Source of the DNA: Chthoniobacteraceae bacterium
GTDB taxonomy: Bacteria; Verrucomicrobiota; Verrucomicrobiia; Chthoniobacterales; Chthoniobacteraceae
Length of the DNA stretch: 62,519 nucleotides
Assembly (NCBI GenBank): GCA_947479475.1
Contig: CANJZW010000015.1
Span: forward strand, 1-62,519
Reading direction: 5' to 3'
Below the pieces are notes generated by a model. It did no database searches, was not told the origin of the DNA, and was given only the letters and a program-made list of their open reading frames with translations. Of this stretch, positions 15,988 through 25,180 are shown one piece after another (position 1 is the stretch's first letter; each line of letters opens with the position of its first letter). Both the position numbers and the translations under genes were made by a program.

Positions 15988-18138
15988 CTAATGGTTAAAG
16001 ACGAATTCCAAGGTATTCAGTAGAGACCAGGCTAAATCTTCGGCCGCTTCCTGTCGCCGGTTGGCGCGGGTTTGTAAATAGGCGAGGCCTTCGGCGCGCT
16101 CCTCTCCGGTGGGGCGACGAGAAAAACAGGCGATGTAAAGGGCGTCCACAAAGGCCGCATCTTCCTTGGCCGTGCTGAGCCAGAGGGCGATATTTCCCTT
16201 GGCGTGTGAGAGTTTCAACTGCAGATTGGCCGAGTTAATAAAGTGCAGGGACTGGGAAACCCCAGAAGAGGAGGAGCGCTCACACACGCACGCGGTTGTG
16301 CGCATGGGCCGCCCGAAGAGTTTTAGGAAATAACTCTGCTGTTCGCTGTCCCACAACTGGACGGCACGCCGACCTGCGGGAACGCCTGCAAACTTCTCTG
16401 GAACACCGGTCACGTCGCAAATCGCGTCAAGCAGGATTTCTGAGGGTAAACGGCGGAACAAGGCGCGGGAAAAGTTGAGTTCGTCCGCCGTGTTTGTGTC
16501 ATTCGGGGCGGAAGAGCGTTGGTAGGCATCCGAGGCAACGACGGCTCGAATGAGGCTTTTTTGGTCAAAGTGATGTTCCTTGAGAATCAGGGTCAATAGT
16601 TCGAGGAGTTCCGGATTTGAAGGCGGGTTGGAGGCGCGGACATCGTCGATGGGTTCCACCAAGCCGCGGCCCAAAAAATGCGCCCAGAGACGGTTGGCCA
16701 TGTTGCGGGCGAACCAAGGGTTTTCAGAGGCAACCAACCAGTTGGCCAGAGCCTGACGCCTGTCACCTGCGGGGTCGTCTTCCGGCATTGGAGTGCCCAG
16801 AGGATGCGCGTGCAGGACTTCCTTGGTGCGCGGATGGATGGTTTTTATGGGGCCTTCCGCAAAAAGAGCCTCTTCCAAGCCGACTTTTTTGTAGGCGACC
16901 TGGGAAAAGAAGGCGCGCATCCCGTGGTAGTCCGACTGTGTCCAGCGGTCGTACGGGTGTTGGTGGCACTCGGCGCAGGTGATCCGGATTCCTAGGAGGG
17001 CTTGGGATGCGGTCGCCGCCATTTCCCCCGGCGTTTTGGTGACTTTGAAGAAGAAGCCCGCGGGATTTTGCGCCAGAGGCCCCTCCGCTTCTAGCAATTG
17101 CCGGGCGAACTGGTCCAGGCCGAGGTTGTTCTCCATGGCTTGGTGTATCCACTCATAGTAGGCAAAGGCATTAGCGTGCCCGAGCGTGCGGCGGTCGACG
17201 CGTAGGATATCCGACCATTTTAACGCCCAGAGGTCCGCGTATTCGGGACGTTCCAAGAGACGATCGACCAGTTTTTCGCGCTTGTTTTGGGTTTTATCTT
17301 CTAAAAAAACCACGGTTTCAGCGGGCGAAGGCAGGCGGCCAATGACATCAAGGGTCACCCTGCGCAGATACCCAGCGTCATCTACCTTTTCAGACGGCTT
17401 CAGGTTCAGGCGCCGCAGGTTTTTGTTCACGAGTCGGTCGATGTCTGAAGTTTCAGCCGGATCCTCAAAGCGGTTTGGAGTGCCTGGACGGGGAACCGTG
17501 ACCTGATGAACTGCTATTTGCCCGGCAAACCGTGCCATCACTGCCGCTTGCCCAATGGTTGACCCCGTTTTGAAGGTCCCGGTTTCCTCGACCTCCGCTA
17601 GCGCGGGATTGTTGGAATGGAACATGGCGAGCCAAGTGACATCCTCTTCGCGGCCGTCGCTGGCGCGGGCGATCACTTTGAGGGACTGATTTTGGTCAAA
17701 CCCGAGCACGGTTTCGGGGGGATCCATCCGCATCCCGACCCAATTTGGGCGGTGTTTTTCTTCGTAAACGAGTCCGCTTTTAATCCAATCCCTCAGAATG
17801 GCGTATTCTCGGGAGTTTTCATCCATGCGGGGCCCCCCAGCATGGGGCACCGAGGCGGTGGACTTGGTGAGAAGCAGGCTGTTTTCGGGGGCGGTAACCA
17901 TGACTCTGCGGCCTCGGCCTTGTGTAGTAAGAGCTTCAAAATCAGCGCGTGGATCGTTCCCGAACACGGAGAGCTTGAAACCCCGCTGGCCCTCGGCCTT
18001 TCCATGACAGGCGGAGCCGTTACACCCAAAGCGGCTCAGAAGGGGAGAGATGTCGTGGACAAAGTCGCGGGTCTCCTGCGCTTGGATTTGAAGGGCGCCG
18101 AGCAAAAGCAGCAAACATCTCAACAGAGGGCGGAACAT
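15988..18138 (-). CDS. Cassette A: DUF1549/DUF1553 protein with c-type haem-like motifs
   Basis: I start this 716-residue protein at ATG 18138 because MFRPLLRCLLLLLGALQIQA is a good Sec signal; an upstream ATG at 18210 would bury it behind 24 residues. The order is a cytochrome-like CNGSACHGK segment near 35-45, a Big_2/Ig-like domain near 155-235, the DUF1549 (PSCyt2) region with ITCAECHQHPYDRW, and DUF1553 (PSD1) with ASENPWFARNMANRLWAHFL and a final LLNTLEFVFNH. DUF1501 follows closely. The family is characteristic of PVC bacteria and its function is unknown. The haem attachment is inferred from CxxCH and CNxxxCH motifs only. Confidence 0.92.
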   Translation of the reverse strand: MFRPLLRCLLLLLGALQIQAQETRDFVHDISPLLSRFGCNGSACHGKAEGQRGFKLSVFGNDPRADFEALTTQGRGRRVMVTAPENSLLLTKSTASVPHAGGPRMDENSREYAILRDWIKSGLVYEEKHRPNWVGMRMDPPETVLGFDQNQSLKVIARASDGREEDVTWLAMFHSNNPALAEVEETGTFKTGSTIGQAAVMARFAGQIAVHQVTVPRPGTPNRFEDPAETSDIDRLVNKNLRRLNLKPSEKVDDAGYLRRVTLDVIGRLPSPAETVVFLEDKTQNKREKLVDRLLERPEYADLWALKWSDILRVDRRTLGHANAFAYYEWIHQAMENNLGLDQFARQLLEAEGPLAQNPAGFFFKVTKTPGEMAATASQALLGIRITCAECHQHPYDRWTQSDYHGMRAFFSQVAYKKVGLEEALFAEGPIKTIHPRTKEVLHAHPLGTPMPEDDPAGDRRQALANWLVASENPWFARNMANRLWAHFLGRGLVEPIDDVRASNPPSNPELLELLTLILKEHHFDQKSLIRAVVASDAYQRSSAPNDTNTADELNFSRALFRRLPSEILLDAICDVTGVPEKFAGVPAGRRAVQLWDSEQQSYFLKLFGRPMRTTACVCERSSSSGVSQSLHFINSANLQLKLSHAKGNIALWLSTAKEDAAFVDALYIACFSRRPTGEERAEGLAYLQTRANRRQEAAEDLAWSLLNTLEFVFNH

Positions 18139-18331
18139 GGCAAAAGTGGGGGGAGGCGTCTTTGGGCGATCTGCAATCGGTCCGCCAAACATTAAGACGA
18201 CGTTTGGCAAGGGTATTTCTTTGTCAAAAAGTGTGCAATCGAGACAGATAACGCATTTCCGAACTTGAGGCAGGTCGTTTTAGATATTGCTTCAAGGCGC
18301 AGGAATGGGTGAAAAAATGAAATCGCTTCGC

Positions 18332-18378
18332 GCCCCACCTTTTAGGCGCGGCGCCTTGTGGTTGCGGGGGCGCGCTAA
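18332..18378. repeat. Shared intergenic palindromic element, copy 2
   Basis: This lies in the divergent region 18139-18471 between cassettes A and B. GCCCCAcctTTTAGGC at one end and GGGGGCGCGCTAAA at the other mirror copy 1 at 10692-10741. Here the centre contains a perfect stem AGGCGC-G-GCGCCT at 18344-18356. The repeated sequence and its location in a second divergent region make a regulator site or a small REP-like element plausible. I see no gene elsewhere in this 333-bp gap. Confidence 0.4.
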
Positions 18379-18423
18379 AAAAATCAGATCCCTGAATTAC
18401 GGACTAATGTTTTGCGCCCGTCT

Positions 18424-18444
18424 GGCTAGTCAAGATAGCTAGCC
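18424..18444. promoter_or_regulatory. Perfect inverted repeat upstream of cassette B
   Basis: GGCTAG and CTAGCC flank a 9-base spacer, centred about 38 bp before the ATG at 18472. It is placed where an operator or a leader hairpin of cassette B would be. Confidence 0.35.
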
Positions 18445-18471
18445 GTTGTCTAAACTTTAAGAACGCCGTCC

Positions 18472-18777
18472 ATGGACCAGAAATTAGAGGGAACCCCGAA
18501 GGCAACGATTCAGGTTGCAGGCCGCAAAGTCACCCGCACCGAGGTCGTCAATGACTGGGGTACGCGCCTTCAGTGGAAGGTGAGCCGGGACGGCAAGGAA
18601 ATTGCCACGGTGGGGGCGGGTCTGGATCCGGTGTTTGAGCACCCGGAAGCAGCTCCCGGCAAGTACGAGGTCGTGCTGCAGCAATTTCACTATGTGAACT
18701 ACAAGAAAAATGCCGAGGGCAAGTTCACAGAGAGTGCTTACATCGACATTTCCAACCCTGTCTCCTATACGCTTTAA
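18472..18777 (+). CDS. Cassette B: 101-residue protein of unknown function
   Basis: The product has no signal peptide and no family I recognise. It is rich in alternating hydrophobic residues (TIQVAGRKVTRTEVV, LQWKVSRDGKEIATV, GKYEVVLQQFHYV, YIDISNPVSYTL), which suggests a single beta-sandwich or Ig-like domain. The ATG at 18472 is supported by its position after a hairpin and by the short 28-bp gap to the DUF1501 gene. It heads the plus-strand cassette B and has no counterpart in cassettes A and C. Codon use looks ordinary by eye. It could be a cytoplasmic chaperone or a regulator of the cassette, without direct evidence. Confidence 0.65.
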   Translation: MDQKLEGTPKATIQVAGRKVTRTEVVNDWGTRLQWKVSRDGKEIATVGAGLDPVFEHPEAAPGKYEVVLQQFHYVNYKKNAEGKFTESAYIDISNPVSYTL

Positions 18778-18805
18778 AAAGCGGCCAGACCTCACCCCCC
18801 TCCCC

Positions 18806-20185
18806 ATGCTGCACATTGGAAACGAATATCTGCCACTCTGTTCGGGTGGAAACAGGCGGAGCTTTTTACAGCTAGGAGCCACCGCCATGGCGGGGTTGAC
18901 GCTCCCGAATCTGTTTAAAATGTACGGCGCGGGAATGGTCGACGAGAAGAAGGCAAAGATCCGCAACTGCATCACCCTGTTTCTGGTGGGGTCGCCCGGC
19001 CATCTGGACACCTGGGACATGAAGCCGGACGCGCCCGAAGACATTCGCGGCAAGTTCAAGCCCATTTCCACCAGCGTTCCGGGGGTGCACATCTGCGAAC
19101 ATTTTCCGCGGATGGCCAAGGTGATGGACCGCGTGGCGCTCATTCGCAGTCTTTCTTACAACACGGGAGCCTCGCACGAAAACGGGCAGCGCTGGATGAT
19201 GACAGGGCATGATTTTAATGCCGCAAACAAGCAGCCGCACATTGGATCGGTTGTCTCCCGGGTCTTCGGGCAAAGGGGTGATCTGCCCGCTTCCATCGTG
19301 CTGCCGGCCGGCATTGGAAACACCGGAACGTCCACCCCGCACGGGCAGGAAAGCGCGTACCTTGGAAGTGCGCACCAACCTTTTTTCCTTGGAAGTGATC
19401 CCTCCAAGGCGGACTTCAAAGTGGCCGACTTGGAAGCGCCGGGCGGCCAGACGGAGTTTCGCGTGGAAGCCCGCCGCAAGCTGCTCAGCGAAATCGACGG
19501 GCTACAGCGACACGTCGAAAGCAGCAGCATCCTCGAACGCGACACCGCCTACGCGCGGGCGTTCAGTTTGCTGACGAATCCCAAGACCAAGCGGGCATTC
19601 AACTTAAACGAAGAGCCTGCGAAGCTGAGGGACCGCTACGGCAGGAATACCTTCGGCCAAAGCTGCCTCATGGCCCGCCGCCTGATTGAAAGCGGATCCC
19701 GGTTCGTGACGGTCAACCAGTTTGACACCGTCTTCGGAATCTCTTGCTGGGACATGCACGCCGACGGCAACAGCCTCAACAACACCTATGCGGACTATGA
19801 GCACGTGTTGTGTCCCCAGTTTGACCTCGCCTTCACCGCGTTGCTCGAGGACCTCGAACAGCGCGGCCTGCTGGAGGAGACGGTCATCGCGGTCATCAGC
19901 GAGTTCGGGAGGACACCAAAAATCAACGCGCGCGGCGGCCGGGATCATTACCCCTCGGCGTGGACGAACTTTCTGGCGGGCGGCCCGATCCGCGGTGGCC
20001 GTGTGATTGGATCGACGGACAAAATCGGTGCGGCGCCTCACGACCGGCCGGTCAGCCCGCCGCAGGTGGTGGCCTCAATCTATCAGGCAATGGGCATTGA
20101 TCTGGAGACGACCATGTTGCCGGGCCCCGGCGGGCGTCCAATCCGGCTGATCGAAGCGGAGCCAATCCGCGAATTGTTCGCCTGA
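18806..20185 (+). CDS. Cassette B: DUF1501 family protein, Tat-exported
   Basis: Start is placed at ATG 18806 (MLHIGNEYLPLCSGGNRRSF) because it immediately precedes the Tat motif NRRSFLQLGATAMAGLTLP; a start at 18710 would overlap the upstream gene. The 459-residue protein has the DUF1501 signatures FLVGSPGHLDTWDMKPDAP, NTGASHENGQRWMMTGHD, EFGRTPKINARGGRDHYP and a C-terminal IYQAMGID. It keeps the same set of conserved Asp/His/Glu positions as the copies in cassettes A and C but is clearly divergent, so this is not a recent duplication. The PPC-like gene follows after 15 bp. Confidence 0.93.
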   Translation: MLHIGNEYLPLCSGGNRRSFLQLGATAMAGLTLPNLFKMYGAGMVDEKKAKIRNCITLFLVGSPGHLDTWDMKPDAPEDIRGKFKPISTSVPGVHICEHFPRMAKVMDRVALIRSLSYNTGASHENGQRWMMTGHDFNAANKQPHIGSVVSRVFGQRGDLPASIVLPAGIGNTGTSTPHGQESAYLGSAHQPFFLGSDPSKADFKVADLEAPGGQTEFRVEARRKLLSEIDGLQRHVESSSILERDTAYARAFSLLTNPKTKRAFNLNEEPAKLRDRYGRNTFGQSCLMARRLIESGSRFVTVNQFDTVFGISCWDMHADGNSLNNTYADYEHVLCPQFDLAFTALLEDLEQRGLLEETVIAVISEFGRTPKINARGGRDHYPSAWTNFLAGGPIRGGRVIGSTDKIGAAPHDRPVSPPQVVASIYQAMGIDLETTMLPGPGGRPIRLIEAEPIRELFA

Positions 20186-20200
20186 CCGGAAACCCCGAGC

Positions 20201-22723
20201 ATGCGGCTTTCGTTTCCAGCGTTGGCCCTCGTCCTTTGTGGCGCGGGCTTGTTTTTCGTGGCGCCCGGCCCGGCGTCCGCAGCCGTTCCGTTGGTGAGTG
20301 GTGTGGATTTGCGCGGCTTGGAAATCGGGCGCGTGACGACGCTGACGTTCACCGGAAGCGATTTGCTCCCAAATCCCCGGCTGCTTACCACGGCGAAGCT
20401 TAAAAGGCAGACGCTCCTGCCCGGGAGCAAGCCCGAGCGGATCGTCCTTGAGATTGAGCTCGAGGAGGACTCCCAGCCCGGATTGGAAAACTGGTGGTTG
20501 GTCACTGACGGCGGGGTTTCCAGTCGCTCCCTGCTGGCGACGGATGCCCTGCCCCAAAAAGTGTTCTCCGAAAAAGTCGATACCTTGCCTGTCGCGCTCC
20601 ACGGTTCCCTCGCTGGCAGCCAGGTGCGGGAGGTGCGTTTTTTCGCCAAGGCGAGACAGGAGTTGATTTGTGAAGTGGAGGCCCAACGGCTCGAAAGCAA
20701 ACTGCGTCCGGCATTGAAGTTATACGGTCCGCAGGGAAACCTTCTCAAACTGGCTTTGCCGCAGACGGCTCTCCGGGGCGACACCCGTTTTGAGGTCACC
20801 ATTCCGAGCGACGGGGAGTACCTCCTCCAGTTGCATGACCTCCAGTTTGCGGCGGCGGCGCCTGGGCATTTCCGTTTAAAAATGGGCTCCTGGTTTTATG
20901 CCGACCTAGTCTTCCCCTCGACGATTCAGAGGGGTATGACGGCGGAGGTGCAGCTTCTTGGGCGTGCAGGAAAGGTGACTTCGCTGTGGCTGCCCTCGAT
21001 TCATGAGGGGCGCGCCGTGCCCGTGCCGTGGCCGGATTCAAAGCACGCAAGCGGCCCCGCCGTTCCCGTCTGGCTCAACGAACTGCCCCAAACGCTGGAG
21101 GAGCGGAGTGGCTCAAAGGCGCAGGTGCTAGAGCAGCTCCCAGTTTCGGTGAATGGGTGGATTAGCAAGCCGGGTGAGGTGGATTTGTATGAAATTCCAG
21201 TGGAACCGGAAACGGAGGTGGAGTTTATGGTGGTCGCCGACGCGCTCGGCTCGCCGATCGACGCGGAGCTTGAACTGCGCGATTTGAAGGGGGCTCGCCT
21301 TGCTGTAAATGACGACACGCCCGAGGGGCCCGATCCCCGGCTGAGTTACAAGGTGCCTAAAGGCACCGCGAAAATCATCGCGGCAGTGCGCGATGTAAAT
21401 GGCAATGGAGGAGAATTTTGTATCTACAGATTCCAGGCTGTGCGCAAGCCGGCTCAGAAGCCCGCCGCCTTTTCTCTGAAGCTACTCGAAGACAACCACA
21501 CGGTCCTAAAGGGCCGCAAAAGCGTGCTCAAAGTCGAGGCGCTCCGAGATGGCTATGATGGCCCCATAGAGCTTGTGATGGAATCCCTGCCCGGGGGCCT
21601 CCAGGTGAGCGGCCAGACAATCCCAGCCTCCGCCACCGGCGTGCTGCTGACCCTGTCCACAGACGGGGCGGTTCCTCCCACCTTGCTCGGGATGAAGGGG
21701 CGCGCAAAGGAATTGGAGGGGGCGGTCCGTTACGACTCCGCGCTATTGGGCAAGTTTCAGCCCTGGTTGGAAGGGGCGCTTGCCGTCACGGCGGCACCGG
21801 CGCCCGACTTTGAGTTTTCCACGGGCTGGGGGAAGGGAATTGAAAGCCGGCGTATTGCGCTTACTGGCAAAATCTCGTTGCCTGTGGAGTGCAGACGGCA
21901 GGCCGGGCACGACGGTCCGGTCCGGCTCACCCTTTTGACCAGCCAGGCACGGGTACTCGCCAACGGCGTCGTGGATCCAACCAAAATGTTACGGGAGGAG
22001 AAGGCCGTCCTGATCGAGGAGGACAAGAAGGCGCAGCAGGCTTTTGATGCGGCGACCGCGGCGGCAAAGGCGCTATCGGCCGCCCGTGAGGCGCTGGCCG
22101 CAGCCGAGAAAAAGGGGGAAGTGCCGGAGGCCGTGGCAAAGAGTGTAGAGACTGCCCGGACGGCATTGGCCGCTGCGGAAATGGCGTCCACCGATGCGGC
22201 GCAGAAGGCGAAAAACAACATCGAGTTTGGGATATTGGTGCCGGCTGAATTGGCGGACGTGGCGCATCAAATTGCATTCAAGGCGGAGTTGCTCAAACGG
22301 GACCGAAAAACGGTGGAGGCTGTGGTTTACACGCCGGTTTATTCTGTGCCCGTGGTGAACCCGCTGTTGGTGAGGGTGGAGGAACCACATGCCGCAAAGC
22401 TGGATGCAAAGACAGGTGGCGAGCTGCAGATCTCGGGGAGCGTGGAGCGTTTGGAGGGGGCCAAGGGCGAAGTGGTCGTGAGTATTACTGGCCTTCCTGC
22501 GGGAATCGTCGTCCCCGCCGCGGCAACTGTGAAAGCACAGGAAACCAGTTTCAAGTTCACACTGAAGCTCCCCCCGGGCTTCAAACCGGGCGATTTTCCC
22601 GGGGTGAAAATCTCGGGAACTGGCAAGCCCTACGGCACCACGCAGCTCAAGAGCCGCGATGCGGTGTTCTCGTTGAAGGTTGTTGCGCCTGATCCAGCCC
22701 CCGAAGTCAAACCCTCCGGATAA
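20201..22723 (+). CDS. Cassette B: secreted PPC-like beta protein with alanine-rich coiled coil
   Basis: The 840-residue protein has a signal peptide (FPALALVLCGAGLFFVAPGPASA), then an N-terminal domain with GLEIGRVTTLTFTGSDL. Two PPC-like domains follow near residues 125-230 (EVRFFAKARQELICEV, GEYLLQLHDLQF) and 310-410. Residues about 600-672 are a long Ala/Glu/Lys coiled coil (AAAKALSAAREALAAAEKK is typical). The C-terminus is again beta-rich. The coiled coil is shared with the cassette C protein but absent from the cassette A protein. It sits between DUF1501 (15 bp) and DUF1549/1553 (7 bp), so it is part of one transcript. Confidence 0.8.
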   Translation: MRLSFPALALVLCGAGLFFVAPGPASAAVPLVSGVDLRGLEIGRVTTLTFTGSDLLPNPRLLTTAKLKRQTLLPGSKPERIVLEIELEEDSQPGLENWWLVTDGGVSSRSLLATDALPQKVFSEKVDTLPVALHGSLAGSQVREVRFFAKARQELICEVEAQRLESKLRPALKLYGPQGNLLKLALPQTALRGDTRFEVTIPSDGEYLLQLHDLQFAAAAPGHFRLKMGSWFYADLVFPSTIQRGMTAEVQLLGRAGKVTSLWLPSIHEGRAVPVPWPDSKHASGPAVPVWLNELPQTLEERSGSKAQVLEQLPVSVNGWISKPGEVDLYEIPVEPETEVEFMVVADALGSPIDAELELRDLKGARLAVNDDTPEGPDPRLSYKVPKGTAKIIAAVRDVNGNGGEFCIYRFQAVRKPAQKPAAFSLKLLEDNHTVLKGRKSVLKVEALRDGYDGPIELVMESLPGGLQVSGQTIPASATGVLLTLSTDGAVPPTLLGMKGRAKELEGAVRYDSALLGKFQPWLEGALAVTAAPAPDFEFSTGWGKGIESRRIALTGKISLPVECRRQAGHDGPVRLTLLTSQARVLANGVVDPTKMLREEKAVLIEEDKKAQQAFDAATAAAKALSAAREALAAAEKKGEVPEAVAKSVETARTALAAAEMASTDAAQKAKNNIEFGILVPAELADVAHQIAFKAELLKRDRKTVEAVVYTPVYSVPVVNPLLVRVEEPHAAKLDAKTGGELQISGSVERLEGAKGEVVVSITGLPAGIVVPAAATVKAQETSFKFTLKLPPGFKPGDFPGVKISGTGKPYGTTQLKSRDAVFSLKVVAPDPAPEVKPSG

Positions 22724-22730
22724 CGTTCCC

Positions 22731-25178
22731 ATGAAATCCCTCTTCCCGTTCCTGACTGCGCTTCTGATTTGGACGAACCTGTGCCCGGCAGTTTCCGCGA
22801 CCGCGAGCGGCCCGCTTCAAGTGCTCCCCCGGGAGCTTTCCCTCATTCATCCGAACCGCGCCCACTCGCTGGTGGTCGGGACGCGCTCACCCGAGGGGTA
22901 CGACTTGGACCTGACCCGCGAGGCGAAGTTTAGCAGCAGCGATCCCGCCGTGGCGCGCGTGGATGATTCTGGCTGGGTGCATCCGGTGTCCGACGGCCGG
23001 GCTACCGTCAGCGTGAGTGCTGGCGGGCGCACGGAAACCGTCGAGGTGCGCGTGCAGCTTCCGCCAAAGGCTCCCCAGCCGAGCTTCCGGCAGGACATCA
23101 TGCCCCTGCTTTCCAAGGGGGGCTGCAACGCCGGCGCATGCCACGGGTATTCGTTGGGTAAAAATGGGTTCAAACTGTCCCTGCGCGGAGCGGATGCGGA
23201 GAAGGATTTCCTTGTGTTAACCGACGAATTTTCCGCTCGACGGATCAACCCTCACAACCCGCCCGCGAGTCTGCTGCTGCTCAAGGCACTCGGAGACCTC
23301 CCTCATGAAGGCGGCGCGCGCTTGGAGCAGGGCACAGAAGCGTACGACCATCTGCTCCAGTGGATTGGCGCAGGCGCCCCGGATGATTCGCCGACGTTGC
23401 CGTCTCTAGTGTCCGTTCACATCGCACCCCAGAAGGTTGTGCTGGGTCCCAATACGAGCCAGCAGTTCCAGCTCACAGCCAAGTACAGCGACGGTTCAGT
23501 GCGCGACGTGTCGCGCTCCGCGATCTTTACGGTAAACACCGAGCGGGTGGCCAAGGTGGGAGACACGGGGTTGGTAAACGCCTCTGAACTCGGCGAAACG
23601 GCCATCTTCGCGCGTTATGAGAACCTCTTTGCCGTCGCAAACTGCATCGTGCTCCCTCCGGACAAAGGGTTCGTTCCCAGCCCTGTGCCGGCCGACAGTC
23701 TCGTGGACCGAGCCGTTGGACAAAAGCTGAACGAACTGCGCATCACGCCCTCGGCGCTCGCTGACGACGAACCCTTTTTGCGGCGTGTCTCCGTAGACCT
23801 CACCGGCGTACAGCCCACACCCGACCGCGTGCTTGCTTTCATGGCAGACACCGATCCCCAAAAACGGCCAAAGCTGGTGGAGGCTTTGTTTCAGCGTCCC
23901 GAGTTTGTCGACTGGTGGTCCCTCCGCTGGGGCGATTTGTTGCAAAACTCCCGGAACGCCTCGAGCGATCCTGCAGTGTTTGCTTTTCGCGAGTGGCTCC
24001 GGGCGGCGGTCGGCCGGAATCTTCCGCTTGACCAGTTCGCGCGTGAGATCCTGACGGCCCGCGGCAGTTTCTTGGACAATCCCGCAGCCGCCTACTTTGC
24101 CGCAAGCAAGGACACGGACGACACCTTGCAGCGGGCCACCCAGGTTTTCTGCGGGGTGCGGATGCTGTGCGCGCGGTGCCATCCGCACCCGTTTGAGAAT
24201 TGGACACAAGCTGACTATTACGGCCTTCACAGTTTTTTTAACCAGGTCTCCACCAAGCCGGATCCCCGACTTCTGGGTGTGCCGAATGCAAAGACGGTTC
24301 TTGTAAACCTTTCCACTGGTTCCTCCACCAACCCCCGCACGGCCAAGCCCCAGGCACCGCGTTATCTGGGGGGCGCAGAGCCCGCACTGTCCTCCGGCAC
24401 CGACCGGCGGGGGGATTACGCCATCTGGCTGACCTCCGCTGAAAACCCCCATTTTGCGCGCAGCCTGGTGAACCGCTTTTGGAGTTATTTCTTCAACCGC
24501 GGGATCATTGATCCGGTGGATGACTTGCGCTCGACAAGTCCGCCAATCAACGCACCGCTGTTGGATGCGCTCACGCAGGATTTTGTGGCGCACAAGTTCG
24601 ACGTCCGCCACCTGATGCGGGTGATTGTGAACTCGCGCACCTATCAGCGCAGCGCGGTGCCGAATGAGAGCAACGCGCATGACGACATGAACTTCTCCCA
24701 CGCGATTCCCCGGCGGTTGCCGGCCGAGGCGCTGTTGGACTCGCTTGTGCAGGCCACCGCGATCAAGGAGAGTTTCGGTGGTGTGCCGGCGGGCTTCAGT
24801 GCCGCGCAGCTGCCTGATGGAAATGTGCAGAGCAGCTTTCTGTCGCTTTTTGGAAAGGCGCAGCGCATGGAGGCGTGTGAATGTGAGCGGGATCTTGGCA
24901 CAAATATGCTGCAGGCGTTGCACTTCATCAACGGACAGTCGATTCAGACGCGCCTGGGCAATCCGGCGGCGCGACCCGCGCTGCTACTCAAGGACAAGCC
25001 GGCGGACCCGGCGCTCGTTGAGCAGTTGTACCTCTGGTCGCTGGCCAGACGTCCCACGGCCGCGGAGCAAAAGGTGGCGGCGAGGTTCTTGGGCGAATGC
25101 GGCGACAAGCGTGCGGAGGCGGTGCAGGACTTGATGTGGAGCCTGTTGAACAGCCGCGATTTTCTAATGTTGAACTGA
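22731..25178 (+). CDS. Cassette B: DUF1549/DUF1553 protein with c-type haem-like motifs
   Basis: ATG 22731 gives a Sec signal (FPFLTALLIWTNLCPAVSA) and lies 7 bp after the PPC-like gene; an earlier frame start at 22680 would overlap that gene. The 815-residue order is two Big_2/Ig-like segments near 35-115 and 225-310 enclosing the haem-like CNAGACHGYSLGKNGFKLSL, then DUF1549 with MLCARCHPHPFENWTQADYY, then DUF1553 with SAENPHFARSLVNRFWSYFF and a terminal LLNSRDFLMLN. All CxxCH positions expected for the family are kept. The cytochrome c-WD40 gene follows with 2 bp between stop and start. Confidence 0.93.
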   Translation: MKSLFPFLTALLIWTNLCPAVSATASGPLQVLPRELSLIHPNRAHSLVVGTRSPEGYDLDLTREAKFSSSDPAVARVDDSGWVHPVSDGRATVSVSAGGRTETVEVRVQLPPKAPQPSFRQDIMPLLSKGGCNAGACHGYSLGKNGFKLSLRGADAEKDFLVLTDEFSARRINPHNPPASLLLLKALGDLPHEGGARLEQGTEAYDHLLQWIGAGAPDDSPTLPSLVSVHIAPQKVVLGPNTSQQFQLTAKYSDGSVRDVSRSAIFTVNTERVAKVGDTGLVNASELGETAIFARYENLFAVANCIVLPPDKGFVPSPVPADSLVDRAVGQKLNELRITPSALADDEPFLRRVSVDLTGVQPTPDRVLAFMADTDPQKRPKLVEALFQRPEFVDWWSLRWGDLLQNSRNASSDPAVFAFREWLRAAVGRNLPLDQFAREILTARGSFLDNPAAAYFAASKDTDDTLQRATQVFCGVRMLCARCHPHPFENWTQADYYGLHSFFNQVSTKPDPRLLGVPNAKTVLVNLSTGSSTNPRTAKPQAPRYLGGAEPALSSGTDRRGDYAIWLTSAENPHFARSLVNRFWSYFFNRGIIDPVDDLRSTSPPINAPLLDALTQDFVAHKFDVRHLMRVIVNSRTYQRSAVPNESNAHDDMNFSHAIPRRLPAEALLDSLVQATAIKESFGGVPAGFSAAQLPDGNVQSSFLSLFGKAQRMEACECERDLGTNMLQALHFINGQSIQTRLGNPAARPALLLKDKPADPALVEQLYLWSLARRPTAAEQKVAARFLGECGDKRAEAVQDLMWSLLNSRDFLMLN

Positions 25179-25180
25179 TC

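Noticed and set aside
23496..24923. Long open frame of 475 codons on the minus strand
   Set aside because: It lies wholly antisense to the cassette B DUF1549/1553 gene, which has clear family motifs. Its protein has no recognisable domain, and such frames are common opposite GC-rich genes.
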